From Phocicoccus pinnipedialis (lineage in GTDB: Bacteria; Bacillota; Bacilli; Staphylococcales; Salinicoccaceae), in the NCBI RefSeq assembly GCF_903994035.1, contig NZ_CAJEWB010000008.1, positions 1 through 34,490 on the forward strand: a DNA stretch of 34,490 nucleotides. The letters are read 5' to 3'. Under the pieces are notes generated by a model, which was not told the origin of the DNA, did no database searches, and saw nothing but the letters and a program-made list of their open reading frames with translations. This document shows positions 7,693 to 16,218 of the stretch, piece after piece (the first letter of the stretch is position 1; each line of letters opens with the position of its first letter). Both the position numbers and the translations under genes were made by a program.

Positions 7693-7706
7693 AAATAGCT
7701 GAGTGT

Positions 7707-8762
7707 TTATTCTTCGCCACTTAGTTTAACTAAAATTTTTGATTGAGTCTTATCTTCAGTAAGTACTTCAAATCCTTTTTCAACGATTTCGTCTAGTTCA
7801 ATTTCTTCAGTAATCATTGGACTAGGGTCAATTTGACCGGATTCTATCATTTTTACAGTTGCTTTGAAGATATCTGGTTCATAGCCTAGTGAAGATGATA
7901 ATCGAACACCAGTTGTAGTTAACATAATTGGGTTAAATTCAATTGGTTTTTGAAAGATAGAAACAATTGTAACCATACCACGTGGACGTGTAGATTGAAT
8001 AGATTGTGCTAAAGTAATTGGTACACCTGCAACTTCAAATGTACGATCTACACCATCTGGATAGAATTTGTGAACGTATGCAACTGGATCTTCTTTTCCA
8101 GAGTTTACCGTATGAGTAGCACCAAATTCTTTTGCTTTTTCTAATCTTTGTTCTGATAAATCAAATACAATAATATCTTTTGCACCAGCAGCACGAGCCG
8201 CTAAAACAGTTGCTAGTCCAATTGGACCTGCACCATAAATTGCGACAGACTCAGCGAACTCCATTTCTGATTCACGAATCGCTTGTAGAGCAACAGCTGT
8301 AGGTTCTACTAATGCACCAATTTTAAGTGACGTTGTATCTTTTAACTTCACGATGTTTTTTTCAGGCACAACAACAAAATCTGCAAATCCACCGTCAGTG
8401 CCGAGTCCAATAAAGGTACCTTCTTTATAGAAATCATATAAGAAATCCGGGTGATTATTATTCGTTAACGCTGGATTAATACATACTTTATCTCCAGGCT
8501 CGAGTCCTTCTACTCCTTCACCAACTTCTTCAATAACTCCAGAAAATTCATGTCCCATAATAATTGGAAGTTCTTTTCCTGTAATGCTGTTTGGCGCATC
8601 ACCTGGGGTAGAGATTGGACCTCCTAAGTATTCATGGAGATCGCTACCACATATGCCTGCCCACGCTACTTTTACTTTTACGAGTCCTTCTTGTACTTTT
8701 GGTTCTTCTACCTCTTCAATACGTACATCTTTAGCATTATAGAATAAAGCGGCTTTCATCAT
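7707..8762 (-). CDS. bdhA: Zinc-dependent (R,R)-butanediol dehydrogenase-type alcohol dehydrogenase
   Basis: The 351-residue MDR-family enzyme begins MMKAALFYNAKDVRIEEVEEP. It has the zinc-site sequence GICGSDLHEYLGG (Cys38, His43 region), GHEFSG (His71-Glu72) and LVEPTAVAL. The cofactor motif is YGAGPIGLATV. The four-Cys structural zinc loop of classical alcohol dehydrogenases is absent, as in Bacillus BdhA. BdhA interconverts acetoin and 2,3-butanediol with NAD(H); sorbitol-type polyol dehydrogenases are the nearest alternative. GAGGAG lies upstream of two adjacent ATG codons (8762, 8759), and either may be used. It is separated from the nucleoside hydrolase by about 110 bases, so probably has its own promoter. 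Confidence 0.82.
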   Translation of the reverse strand: MMKAALFYNAKDVRIEEVEEPKVQEGLVKVKVAWAGICGSDLHEYLGGPISTPGDAPNSITGKELPIIMGHEFSGVIEEVGEGVEGLEPGDKVCINPALTNNNHPDFLYDFYKEGTFIGLGTDGGFADFVVVPEKNIVKLKDTTSLKIGALVEPTAVALQAIRESEMEFAESVAIYGAGPIGLATVLAARAAGAKDIIVFDLSEQRLEKAKEFGATHTVNSGKEDPVAYVHKFYPDGVDRTFEVAGVPITLAQSIQSTRPRGMVTIVSIFQKPIEFNPIMLTTTGVRLSSSLGYEPDIFKATVKMIESGQIDPSPMITEEIELDEIVEKGFEVLTEDKTQSKILVKLSGEE

Positions 8763-8874
8763 ATTTATTCGTCTCCTCTTTTATAAGTTACTTATATTAT
8801 AACATATGAACATGACTATGACATACATTTAGAGTTGCATACGTGAAAAAAATAACAACCTTTTAATTGTGAAA

Positions 8875-9804
8875 TTAGGAATCAAATGATGTCAGTATAT
8901 CAATGAACGTATTCCAAAACACGTCTTGGTCTACGCCTGTTGCGAATCTTGCGTTTTCTTTTTTGCCGGTCTTCTTAAGTAAGTCTACAACCGTCATTCC
9001 ATAAGTGGATTCACCTTTTGTTTCAATCGTCACGTTGACATCTTCCATAGTAAACATATTAGGATTTAATAAATACATACATGTACATGCATCATGGATA
9101 GGACCACCATTGATGCCAAAGAAATCTTTGTAGGTTTGTCCAAAGAATATTAACAATTCTTTAACGAAAGTTGCAATTTCATTGTCAATTTTTCCAACGC
9201 GCTGAACGATGTCATCTGTTGCTATCACTTGGTGCGTCACATCTAAACCGAATACTGCTAAAGGAATACCGCTTGTGAATACAACCTCTGCAGCTTCGGC
9301 ATCAACAAAGATATTAAACTCAGCTGCAGGTGTCCAGTTACCGAAAGTGCCGCCACCCATTAAAACAATTTCTTCGATATTTTCTTTTATAGAGGGTTCT
9401 TTAATGAGTGCCATCGCGATATTTGTTAATGGACCAGTCGGAACAAGTGTTACTTTATCTTTTGAATTTTTAACCGCTTCAATAATAAAATCTACGCCAT
9501 GCATTTTTTCTTCTTTACGTGTTGGTTCAGGTAATACAGGACCATCCATTCCTGACTCGCCATGAATCTCTGTTGCAATTTCAATTTTTCTTACGAGAGG
9601 ACGAGATTGTCCTTTATAAACTGGAATATCACTTTTAAGTAACTCCAGAACTTTTAAAGCATTGAGTGTATTCTTTTCCACTTCAACGTTACCACCGACA
9701 GTAGTAATGCCAAGGATGTTAAATGCATCTGATTTTGCTGCAGCAATAATAATGTTTATTGCATCATCGTGACCTGGATCACAATCGAGAATAATGTTTT
9801 TCAT
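8875..9804 (-). CDS. Nucleoside hydrolase (IunH family), copy 1
   Basis: The 309-residue protein has the calcium-binding DCDPGHDDA near its start, followed by ITTVGGN, LVPTGPLTNIA, LMGGG, AEFNIFVDAEAA and GPIHDACTCMYLL. The last motif supplies the conserved catalytic-pocket His and Asp. The family hydrolyses ribonucleosides to a free base and ribose; whether this one prefers pyrimidines (Rih type) or inosine is not readable here. It is only distantly like the second copy at 14468. A TATACT box and an AGGTGAT site lie upstream on the minus strand. Its promoter would partly overlap the CsbD terminator. Confidence 0.9.
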   Translation of the reverse strand: MKNIILDCDPGHDDAINIIIAAAKSDAFNILGITTVGGNVEVEKNTLNALKVLELLKSDIPVYKGQSRPLVRKIEIATEIHGESGMDGPVLPEPTRKEEKMHGVDFIIEAVKNSKDKVTLVPTGPLTNIAMALIKEPSIKENIEEIVLMGGGTFGNWTPAAEFNIFVDAEAAEVVFTSGIPLAVFGLDVTHQVIATDDIVQRVGKIDNEIATFVKELLIFFGQTYKDFFGINGGPIHDACTCMYLLNPNMFTMEDVNVTIETKGESTYGMTVVDLLKKTGKKENARFATGVDQDVFWNTFIDILTSFDS

Positions 9805-9854
9805 TGATGTATCACCTATTTATATATTTTCTCTAGTATAACAACAAAATAAAA

Positions 9855-9884
9855 AAAACTGTAATGAAAAATCATTACAGTTTT
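9855..9884 (-). terminator. Terminator of the csbD gene
   Basis: AAAACTGTAATGA and TCATTACAGTTTT form a 13-bp stem with a 4-base loop. A T run follows on the minus strand. Confidence 0.9.
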
Positions 9885-9890
9885 TGGTGC

Positions 9891-10076
9891 TTATTTCTTT
9901 AAATCGTCAATTACATCGTGTACTTTATCAGAAGCTTTTTCTACAGCTTCTTTTGTTTTACCTGAAGCTTTGTCCTTCTTACCTTCGTACTCTAAAGATT
10001 TGTCATCTGTAAGATTACCTACAGTTTCCTTAACATTACCTTTTGCTTGTTCAAGCTTACCGTCTTTTTCAGTCAT
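9891..10076 (-). CDS. csbD: CsbD-family general stress protein
   Basis: The 61-residue, Lys/Glu/Asp-rich hydrophilic protein reads [20 protein letters not shown] and onward, the hallmark CsbD-family start. The normal family length is about 60-70. Its molecular function is unknown; relatives are abundant sigma-B-induced proteins. Upstream there is GGAGAG as ribosome binding site and, at 10112-10137, an excellent sigma-B promoter. It is transcribed alone between tcyP and the nucleoside hydrolase, with its own terminator. Confidence 0.92.
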   Translation of the reverse strand: MTEKDGKLEQAKGNVKETVGNLTDDKSLEYEGKKDKASGKTKEAVEKASDKVHDVIDDLKK

Positions 10077-10111
10077 ATGAATCTCTCCTTTAAATTGTAT
10101 ATATTAATATA

Positions 10112-10137
10112 ATACCCAAATTAAGGAGCGTTTAAAC
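10112..10137 (-). promoter_or_regulatory. Near-consensus sigma-B promoter of csbD, overlapping the tcyP stop
   Basis: On the minus strand GTTTAA (10137-10132), a 14-base spacer and GGGTAT (10117-10112) match both sigma-B hexamers exactly. The GTT TAA of the -35 box is also the final Val codon and stop codon of tcyP. Confidence 0.85.
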
Positions 10138-11523
10138 TTGTGCAGTTAATTCATCAAAACTACCATCATTGTACATATCTTTATCTAAAGTACCATTTGT
10201 TCTAGCGGTTACTGTACCAGCAACCATTGAACCACTTACATTAAGAGCTGTTCTTCCCATGTCAATTAAAGGCTCTACAGAAATAAGTACTGCCGCAAGT
10301 ACTACAGGTAAATTCATTGTAGATAAAACAATGATTGCAGCAAATGTTGCACCACCACCAACACCTGCGATACCGAGACTTGCCATCACTGTTACTGCAA
10401 TGAGCGTGATGATAAATTTAGCATCCAATTCAACACCAGCAAGAGGTGCTACCATCATTGCCAGCATAGCGGGATATACACCGGCACAACCGTTCTGTCC
10501 GATAGACAATCCAAAACTACCCGCAAAATTTGCGACTGAGGCAGGAACACCTAGGCGCGTAGTCTGAGTTTGAATGTTTAAAGGTAACGTGCCTGCACTC
10601 GAACGTGAGGTAAATGCAAATATGAGTGTTTCTAATGTTTTTCTTATATACATTAGAGGACTTAAACCGGTAATTGCGATAATAATGAGTTGCACAATAA
10701 ACATTGTAATTAATGCAACATACGATGCGACAACGAACATTCCTAGGTCGACTGCTGCCTTAAAGTCACTCGTCGCGACTGTTACAGTCATGATAGCTAA
10801 AATTCCATATGGTGTTAATCGTAAAATGATTTTAACAAGTTGCATAATCCACTCATTAACAGCAATGATACCGCTACTCACTTTCTCTCCAATTTCTGGT
10901 TTTTGTTTTAATAATTGGATTAAAGAGAATCCAAGAAACGCTGCAAATATGACAACTGCGATTGTTGATGTTGGTCTTTCACCTGTAAAATCTAAGAAAG
11001 GATTTGCAGGAAGGAGTGAGACAAGTTGGTCTGGAAGTGTTTGATCAGCCACTTCAGTTGCTCGAGTCTCAATAGTAATACCATGCGCATTCTCTGCGTC
11101 ACCTAAGTTAATATTCGATGCATCTAAATTAAATATGACAGCAGTTAAAATACCAATAATAGCTGCAATTGCAGTAGTACCAAGTAGGATTGAAATAATC
11201 TTAACCCCGGATTTAAAAAACTTTTCTTCTATATCCATTTTTGCAAATGCGCCTAGTATAGATATAAAAACGAGAGGAATTACAATCATTTGTAATAATC
11301 GAATAAAGCCTGATCCAACAACTGAAATCCATTCCACTGTGTCTAGTAATATTTTATTATCCATACCATAAATGAGTTGTAATACAGCTCCGAAAACAAG
11401 TCCGATAGCTAAAGCAATTAATACTCGATAAGAAAATTTTAAATGTTTTTTAGCTAAGAAAAATACAAAACCAAGCAACCCAAAAAACATGAGTATATTA
11501 AGTAAAACATAAGTAAAATCCAT
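10132..11523 (-). CDS. tcyP: L-cystine uptake symporter TcyP
   Basis: The 463-residue protein has the length of Bacillus TcyP and belongs to the dicarboxylate/amino acid:cation symporter family. It has about eight hydrophobic segments and re-entrant-loop motifs FTSRSSAGTLPLN and GGATFAAI. The segment FAGSFGLSIGQNGCAGVYPAMLAMMVAP is characteristic of the cystine transporter branch. It would import cystine across the membrane. A promoter at 11561-11589 (TTTACT-N17-TATAAT) and AAAGGAG before the ATG are visible. In related bacteria CymR controls this gene; I could not identify a clear CymR site. Confidence 0.9.
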   Translation of the reverse strand: MDFTYVLLNILMFFGLLGFVFFLAKKHLKFSYRVLIALAIGLVFGAVLQLIYGMDNKILLDTVEWISVVGSGFIRLLQMIVIPLVFISILGAFAKMDIEEKFFKSGVKIISILLGTTAIAAIIGILTAVIFNLDASNINLGDAENAHGITIETRATEVADQTLPDQLVSLLPANPFLDFTGERPTSTIAVVIFAAFLGFSLIQLLKQKPEIGEKVSSGIIAVNEWIMQLVKIILRLTPYGILAIMTVTVATSDFKAAVDLGMFVVASYVALITMFIVQLIIIAITGLSPLMYIRKTLETLIFAFTSRSSAGTLPLNIQTQTTRLGVPASVANFAGSFGLSIGQNGCAGVYPAMLAMMVAPLAGVELDAKFIITLIAVTVMASLGIAGVGGGATFAAIIVLSTMNLPVVLAAVLISVEPLIDMGRTALNVSGSMVAGTVTARTNGTLDKDMYNDGSFDELTAQV

Positions 11524-11560
11524 AATAAACTCCTTTAATTTTTAATAATTATTGATACGT

Positions 11561-11589
11561 ATTATACGCGTGTTTTAATTCATAGTAAA
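11561..11589 (-). promoter_or_regulatory. Sigma-A promoter of tcyP
   Basis: On the minus strand TTTACT (11589-11584), a 17-base spacer and TATAAT (11566-11561) precede tcyP by about 40 bases. Confidence 0.65.
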
Positions 11590-11659
11590 GAACTATGCAT
11601 TAAATTTTAAATAATATAAATATGCATTGAAGAATGTTAATGCGTTATATTGAATGAGG

Positions 11660-11684
11660 GTTTAAAAGATTTTTAAAAAGGTAT
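11660..11684 (+). promoter_or_regulatory. Sigma-B-like promoter of the aldehyde dehydrogenase gene
   Basis: GTTTAA (11660-11665), 13 bases, then AGGTAT (11679-11684): one mismatch to the sigma-B consensus. It sits about 30 bases before the GTG start, an appropriate distance. Confidence 0.55.
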
Positions 11685-11713
11685 TGTGTATTATTAATAT
11701 AGAGGTGATTTGT

Positions 11714-13174
11714 GTGAATCCATTTTTTACATTGAATAAGAGTTATATCAATGGTGCGTTTGTTTCAGGAGAAGGTCAGAGTGATTTCTCAAACTTAAAT
11801 CCATTTACAGATGAAATCATAACGACAATTCGTATTGCATCAAAAGAACAGACTGAACGTGCAATAGAAGGCGCTAAAATTGCTCAACAAGAGTGGGCAA
11901 AACTGCCACGCACGAGAAAAAAAGTAATGAAAAATGCATATAAATTATTTAATAAAAATAAAAATGACATCATTGATTGTTTAATAAAAGAAACTGGAAG
12001 TACATTTATTAAGGCTGAAGTTGAATTTAGAATGTCGATGATGATTTTGAAAGAGTCTATTAAGATGGTAGATAATATTGGATTTGTTGAAGAGAAAGCG
12101 GGACTCATTCCTACGAAAACAAATAAAATATATAGAAAACCAAAAGGCGTCATCAGTTCGATTTCACCGTTCAACTTTCCTTTTCACTTATCAATGAGAA
12201 CCATCGCACCAGCACTTGCGCTTGGTAATACTGTTGTTCATAAGCCGGATATCCAAACGGGGATTGTCAGTGGATCCGTATTTGCGAAAATTTTTCATGA
12301 TGCAGGTTTACCTTCCGGAGTATTCCAGTCAATCTTGACTAAACCCAGCGAAATTGGTGATATGCTTGTCGAACATGAAGCGGTAAATCTAGTTAGTTTC
12401 ACAGGTTCGACTGAAGTAGGTAGACATATAGGTAAAATTGCAGGCAATCAATTAAAACAAGCAGCACTTGAACTTGGAGGAAACAGTCCGTTTGTCGTAC
12501 TTAAAGATGCAGATATGAAGACGGCGGTACGCGCTGCTGTAATGGGGACATTCTTTCATCAAGGGCAAGTTTGTATGAGTGTGAATAGAATTATTGTGCA
12601 TGCGGACCTCTATAATCAATTCGTTAAGCAATTCGTGAAAGCGACGAAGCGAGTGAAATCTGGTGATCCTGAGAAAAAACGTACACTCGTGGGGCCAATC
12701 ATTAATAAAACCCAATTAGATAAAACCAAGACCCTCATCGAGAAAGCGAAAGCAGCAGGAACTATGGCGCTCGAAGGAGAACAGCAAGGAAATGTAATTA
12801 CGCCATATATTTTCACAGATATTAGTAATGATAGTGAGATTGCACAGACCGAACTTTTCTCCCCTATTGCACTCGTGATCAAAGCACAATCAGATAATGA
12901 AGCACTTCAAATGGCAAGCGACACGAAATATGGATTATCTGGATCAATTATCACGAAGAATGTGACACGCGGTGAGAAATTTGCGGTCGAGATGGCGAGT
13001 GGCATGACACACGTGAATGAAATGCCGGTTCTAGATATGCCAAACATACCATTCGGTGGCGTGAAAAACAGTGGTATCGGTAGATTCGGAAACCCTTATG
13101 TGATGGATGAATTTACAGAGCTGAAATGGGTGTCCGTACAGAAAAAATCATTGCCATATAATTGGTTTAGTTAA
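11714..13174 (+). CDS. NAD(P)-dependent aldehyde dehydrogenase
   Basis: I start at GTG 11714 because AGAGGTGATT lies directly upstream; the ten-codon extension to 11684 overlaps the promoter. The 486-residue enzyme has the full ALDH fold: SPFNFP (Asn154), VHKPD (Lys177), FTGSTEVG, LELGGNSP (Glu253) and GQVCMS with catalytic Cys287. It ends with a PFGGVKNSGIGRFG motif. The family oxidises aldehydes to acids. Resemblance to benzaldehyde/vanillin-type (YfmT-like) members suggests a broad or aromatic substrate, but this is not certain. The sigma-B-like promoter would make it a stress-induced detoxifier. Divergent from tcyP. Confidence 0.9.
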   Translation: MNPFFTLNKSYINGAFVSGEGQSDFSNLNPFTDEIITTIRIASKEQTERAIEGAKIAQQEWAKLPRTRKKVMKNAYKLFNKNKNDIIDCLIKETGSTFIKAEVEFRMSMMILKESIKMVDNIGFVEEKAGLIPTKTNKIYRKPKGVISSISPFNFPFHLSMRTIAPALALGNTVVHKPDIQTGIVSGSVFAKIFHDAGLPSGVFQSILTKPSEIGDMLVEHEAVNLVSFTGSTEVGRHIGKIAGNQLKQAALELGGNSPFVVLKDADMKTAVRAAVMGTFFHQGQVCMSVNRIIVHADLYNQFVKQFVKATKRVKSGDPEKKRTLVGPIINKTQLDKTKTLIEKAKAAGTMALEGEQQGNVITPYIFTDISNDSEIAQTELFSPIALVIKAQSDNEALQMASDTKYGLSGSIITKNVTRGEKFAVEMASGMTHVNEMPVLDMPNIPFGGVKNSGIGRFGNPYVMDEFTELKWVSVQKKSLPYNWFS

Positions 13175-13196
13175 AAAGTCATGATGAATAAAAGAG

Positions 13197-13238
13197 ACCC
13201 TGTGACTTCTATAACCAGAAGTCATAGGGTATTTTTTT
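13197..13238 (+). terminator. Terminator after the aldehyde dehydrogenase
   Basis: ACCCTGTGACTTCT and AGAAGTCATAGGGT form a 14-bp stem with one mismatch, followed by A and seven Ts. Confidence 0.9.
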
Positions 13239-13372
13239 GGTTATGCTAAAAATGAGAAGTAATCAGAACCCTTAGTGAAAAATATTAATGTATCGTTTGC
13301 TACATATTAATAAATATTTAAACTAATTTATAAGAACATAAAAGTCTACTCTGATAAAAATTTCACAATGCA

Positions 13373-13401
13373 TTGACTTAACGAGCGGTTGTTTATATTA
13401 T
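13373..13401 (+). promoter_or_regulatory. Sigma-A promoter of the ribokinase operon
   Basis: TTGACT (13373-13378), a 17-base spacer and TATTAT (13396-13401) are close to consensus, about 95 bases before the ribokinase start. Confidence 0.75.
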
Positions 13402-13448
13402 TTAAAATATTGACCCATATAATAGAGGATACAGCATGTTACCGCTCG
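13382..13448. repeat. Inverted octamer pair flanking the ribokinase promoter start, possible operator
   Basis: CGAGCGGT (13382-13389) lies in the promoter spacer. Its exact complement ACCGCTCG (13441-13448) lies downstream of the expected transcription start. Because only the second copy would be transcribed, a DNA-binding repressor is a better explanation than an RNA hairpin. An RbsR-type regulator is a guess. Confidence 0.5.
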
Positions 13449-13495
13449 AATGATGCGATACTTAAAGCGACATTATAAATAGGAGGCACAACACT

Positions 13496-14389
13496 TTGAT
13501 ACAATCAAAAATTACCGTAATTGGTAGTCTCAACATGGATTTAGTTGTAATTACAGATGAACACCCACAAATTGGAGAGACAGTAATTGGAAAAGATTTC
13601 AAAACAACGTGTGGTGGTAAAGGGGGTAACCAAGCGGTTGCTACAGCTAAGCTTGGCAATGACGTTCAATTCATTGGAAGAGTAGGCGATGATTCATTTG
13701 GAGATAATATTTTATCTACTTTTGAAAAGAACGGTATTAAAATGATTGAACGGCAGCCGCTCGAAAACACACCAACAGGTATTGCGTGTGTGACAGTGAG
13801 CAACAATGATAACTCAATAATTATTGTGTCGGGCGCAAACGCGGAAGTGACGCCAGAACTTGTAGAGACTCATAAAGAGAGAATTTTGGAAAGCGATTTT
13901 GTGATGACACAATTGGAGATTCCGATGGAAACAATCAACCATATCGCAAAAATCTGTGCAGAAAACACGATTCCGTTACTCGTCAATCCAGCACCAGCAC
14001 AAAAATTAACGGATACAATTCTTGAAGCATGTACATATATTACACCAAACGAAATTGAACTAGAGCAACTTAAAGCGTTCCATCCAAACTTGATGACAGA
14101 ATACAAACATAAGCTCATTGTTACATGTGGAAAAGATGGGAGTTTTTATTTTGATGGAGATAAAAAAACTGTTGTACCAGGATTTAAAACAATTCCAGTA
14201 GATACGACTGGAGCAGGTGATTGCTTTAATGGTGCATTTATTAGCGCAATCACAAACGGAAATGATTTACATAATAGTATTCGATTTGCGAATGCTGCAG
14301 CATCTGTTGCCATTAGTAAGTTTGGTGCGCAAGAAGGTATGCCAACAGAACAAGAAGTTTTAGAGAAATTAAGAGAAGTGGAGAACTAA
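13496..14389 (+). CDS. rbsK: Ribokinase
   Basis: The TTG start at 13496 is supported by AGGAGG eight bases upstream. The 297-residue PfkB-family sugar kinase has GSLNMDLVV at the start, CGGKGGNQAVATAKLG (sugar-binding Gly-Gly motif, about 39-54) and the anion-hole motif DTTGAGDCFNGAF with catalytic Asp242. It phosphorylates ribose to ribose-5-phosphate in the cytosol. The next gene is a nucleoside hydrolase that releases ribose, so the pair forms a salvage route for imported nucleosides. No ribose transporter genes (rbsD, rbsU) are adjacent. Confidence 0.93.
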   Translation: MIQSKITVIGSLNMDLVVITDEHPQIGETVIGKDFKTTCGGKGGNQAVATAKLGNDVQFIGRVGDDSFGDNILSTFEKNGIKMIERQPLENTPTGIACVTVSNNDNSIIIVSGANAEVTPELVETHKERILESDFVMTQLEIPMETINHIAKICAENTIPLLVNPAPAQKLTDTILEACTYITPNEIELEQLKAFHPNLMTEYKHKLIVTCGKDGSFYFDGDKKTVVPGFKTIPVDTTGAGDCFNGAFISAITNGNDLHNSIRFANAAASVAISKFGAQEGMPTEQEVLEKLREVEN

Positions 14390-14397
14390 ACTGTGGT

Positions 14398-14417
14398 ATC
14401 AACCCTGTAAGGTTGAT
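14398..14417 (+). other. Intercistronic hairpin between ribokinase and nucleoside hydrolase
   Basis: ATCAACC and GGTTGAT form a 7-bp stem with a 6-base loop. No T run follows, so it is more likely an RNA-stability or partial attenuation element than a terminator. Confidence 0.45.
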
Positions 14418-14467
14418 TGGATATGTGCTTCTTTTAGTTAAACAATGTAGGTTAGGAGTCTTATATT

Positions 14468-15400
14468 ATGGAGAAAATTATTTTAGATGTAGATACAGGT
14501 ATAGATGATGCTTTAGCAATTCTCTATGCCATTGAGAGTAGAAAGTTAGATATTCTTGGAATAACAACTGTTAACGGTAACGTACCCCTTGATTTTGTTA
14601 CCACAAACACCCGCAAGGTATTACAACTTGCGGGACGTACAGATGTAAAAGTATTTCCTGGAGCAAAAGAGCCTTTCTTAAGAGAAGTTGAGCACGAGTA
14701 TCATGTCCATGGTACAGATGGTATCGGTAATGCGTTGGACGATATGGAAATTACCATGAAATTAGAAGATACGTTTGCTCCTGATTTTATCATTGAAAGT
14801 GCAAAGAAATATCCCGGAGAACTAACACTTGTGATGATTGGTCCTGTGACTAACCTTGCGTTAGCTTTAAAGAAAGCACCAGAAATTAAGACGATGATAA
14901 AACGACTAGTAATCATGGGCGGAATTGTGAGTAGAGCGGGTATGGGTAACAAGTTACCAACGTCAGAATTCAATATCTTTGCAGATGCAGAAGCGGCGAA
15001 AGTGGTATTCCACAGAGGATTAGATATCACAATGGTAAGTCTTGATGTTACACACCAAACAATGATTGATCTCGAAAAAATCAATGAACTCAAAGGAACG
15101 AAGTACTTCGATTTTGTAAAAAACTCAACAGAAGTGTACCGTGGTTACGGAGAAAAATTATATGGTAAAAACCAATGTTCATTACACGATCCTTTAACAA
15201 TTGGGTATGTGCTTGACGATACGTATATTGAGACTAAAGAAGTCTATGTCGATGTTGAAACGAAGAGTGAGTTAAGCTATGGGCAAACAATCGCAGACTT
15301 TAGAGGACAATTAGGTAAGGAACCCAACATGAAAGTGTGTTTATCAGTAGACTCAGATCGTTTTGTGAATGATTTCATCGAAACATTAAAAATAAAGTAA
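14468..15400 (+). CDS. Nucleoside hydrolase (IunH family), copy 2
   Basis: This 310-residue protein has the DVDTGIDDALAIL calcium/ribose motif, ITTVNGN, VMIGPVTNLALAL, VIMGG, SEFNIFADAEAA and CSLHDPLTIGYVL. It belongs to the inosine-uridine-preferring hydrolase family and releases ribose from ribonucleosides. It is preceded by TTAGGAG and lies 78 bases after ribokinase. Expression with ribokinase lets the released ribose be phosphorylated at once. Base preference is not determinable by eye. Confidence 0.92.
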   Translation: MEKIILDVDTGIDDALAILYAIESRKLDILGITTVNGNVPLDFVTTNTRKVLQLAGRTDVKVFPGAKEPFLREVEHEYHVHGTDGIGNALDDMEITMKLEDTFAPDFIIESAKKYPGELTLVMIGPVTNLALALKKAPEIKTMIKRLVIMGGIVSRAGMGNKLPTSEFNIFADAEAAKVVFHRGLDITMVSLDVTHQTMIDLEKINELKGTKYFDFVKNSTEVYRGYGEKLYGKNQCSLHDPLTIGYVLDDTYIETKEVYVDVETKSELSYGQTIADFRGQLGKEPNMKVCLSVDSDRFVNDFIETLKIK

Positions 15401-15410
15401 TATAGATAAG

Positions 15411-15435
15411 AGTTGAGCATAGCTCAACTTTTTTA
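15411..15435 (+). terminator. Terminator of the ribokinase-nucleoside hydrolase operon
   Basis: AGTTGAGC and GCTCAACT are followed by TTTTTTATT. Confidence 0.88.
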
Positions 15436-15527
15436 TTAACACATTATAAAATAAATAATCAGAAAATGGGTGTATCAACTGTATAATTAGTATAAGATTA
15501 AAAGAAATGGATGATATAGGTGATTGA

Positions 15528-16184
15528 ATGAAAGAAATGAACTTACCTCTCAGAAAAAGTTTTGAACGGTTAACTCAATATCCACCTCTTAAAATGCTTG
15601 CAATAGTCGTGACACTACTCGTCGTATTGCGTGTAGCGATTGGTATGTTTATTGTCATACCTAACGATACAGGAATGGGTGGCCTAACAGCAGGTATTAT
15701 TAACCCGATACTCGTACTTGGATTTCTCGTTCGTGCAATTATGTCTTCTATACTCACATGGTTGATAATCATGTCATTATTTTTACTCGTACTCATTTAT
15801 GTACGTATATCAAAGGGATTCATTAAAGAAGATGTTGCGCTATCTGGGGTAATTTTTTTGATGATAATTGTAACTGCTTACAAAATCGTATTGCAGTTTA
15901 TACAGGTCATTTTTGACATACCGATACAAACAACACGCGGTTTCTCGATTGACTCTTTAGCACTCTTTAATCCAGATAACCTGTGGGTTTCAAAAGTTGG
16001 ATTAGATCTATTATTACAAGTTGGACTTTTAGGTTTGCTCCTTAGATATACAGCAAGACTGCCTAAAAGAGATGTTGTTATATGGACATTAATTTCTGTA
16101 ATCGTTTTATACTTAGCAGGCGTTGGAACTGAATACTTAAACCATCTTCACTTCAACTACCGATTTGATGGATGGAGATATTAA
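15528..16184 (+). CDS. Integral membrane protein, possibly Yip1-like
   Basis: The 218-residue protein has a short hydrophilic N-terminus (LRKSFERLTQYPPLKML), then five predicted hydrophobic segments at about 22-45, 55-88, 105-130, 155-172 and 184-202, and a short polar tail. The polar, proline-containing N-terminus followed by five helices recalls bacterial Yip1-domain proteins, but no diagnostic motif is seen and I do not assign a function. Start at ATG 15528, with TAGGTGATTGA before it. Single gene with its own terminator. Confidence 0.75.
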   Translation: MKEMNLPLRKSFERLTQYPPLKMLAIVVTLLVVLRVAIGMFIVIPNDTGMGGLTAGIINPILVLGFLVRAIMSSILTWLIIMSLFLLVLIYVRISKGFIKEDVALSGVIFLMIIVTAYKIVLQFIQVIFDIPIQTTRGFSIDSLALFNPDNLWVSKVGLDLLLQVGLLGLLLRYTARLPKRDVVIWTLISVIVLYLAGVGTEYLNHLHFNYRFDGWRY

Positions 16185-16185
16185 A

Positions 16186-16216
16186 AAACCATGAAGCAAA
16201 ATATGCTTCATGGTTT
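16186..16216. terminator. Bidirectional terminator
   Basis: AAACCATGAAGCA and TGCTTCATGGTTT are flanked by A and T runs, so it can stop both the membrane protein gene and the convergent EIIC-like gene. Confidence 0.88.
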
Positions 16217-16218
16217 TT

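Noticed and set aside
10574-11044. Plus-strand 156-codon ORF inside tcyP
   Set aside because: It is antisense to conserved transporter sequence; its Met/Ile-rich composition is a by-product of codons on the other strand.
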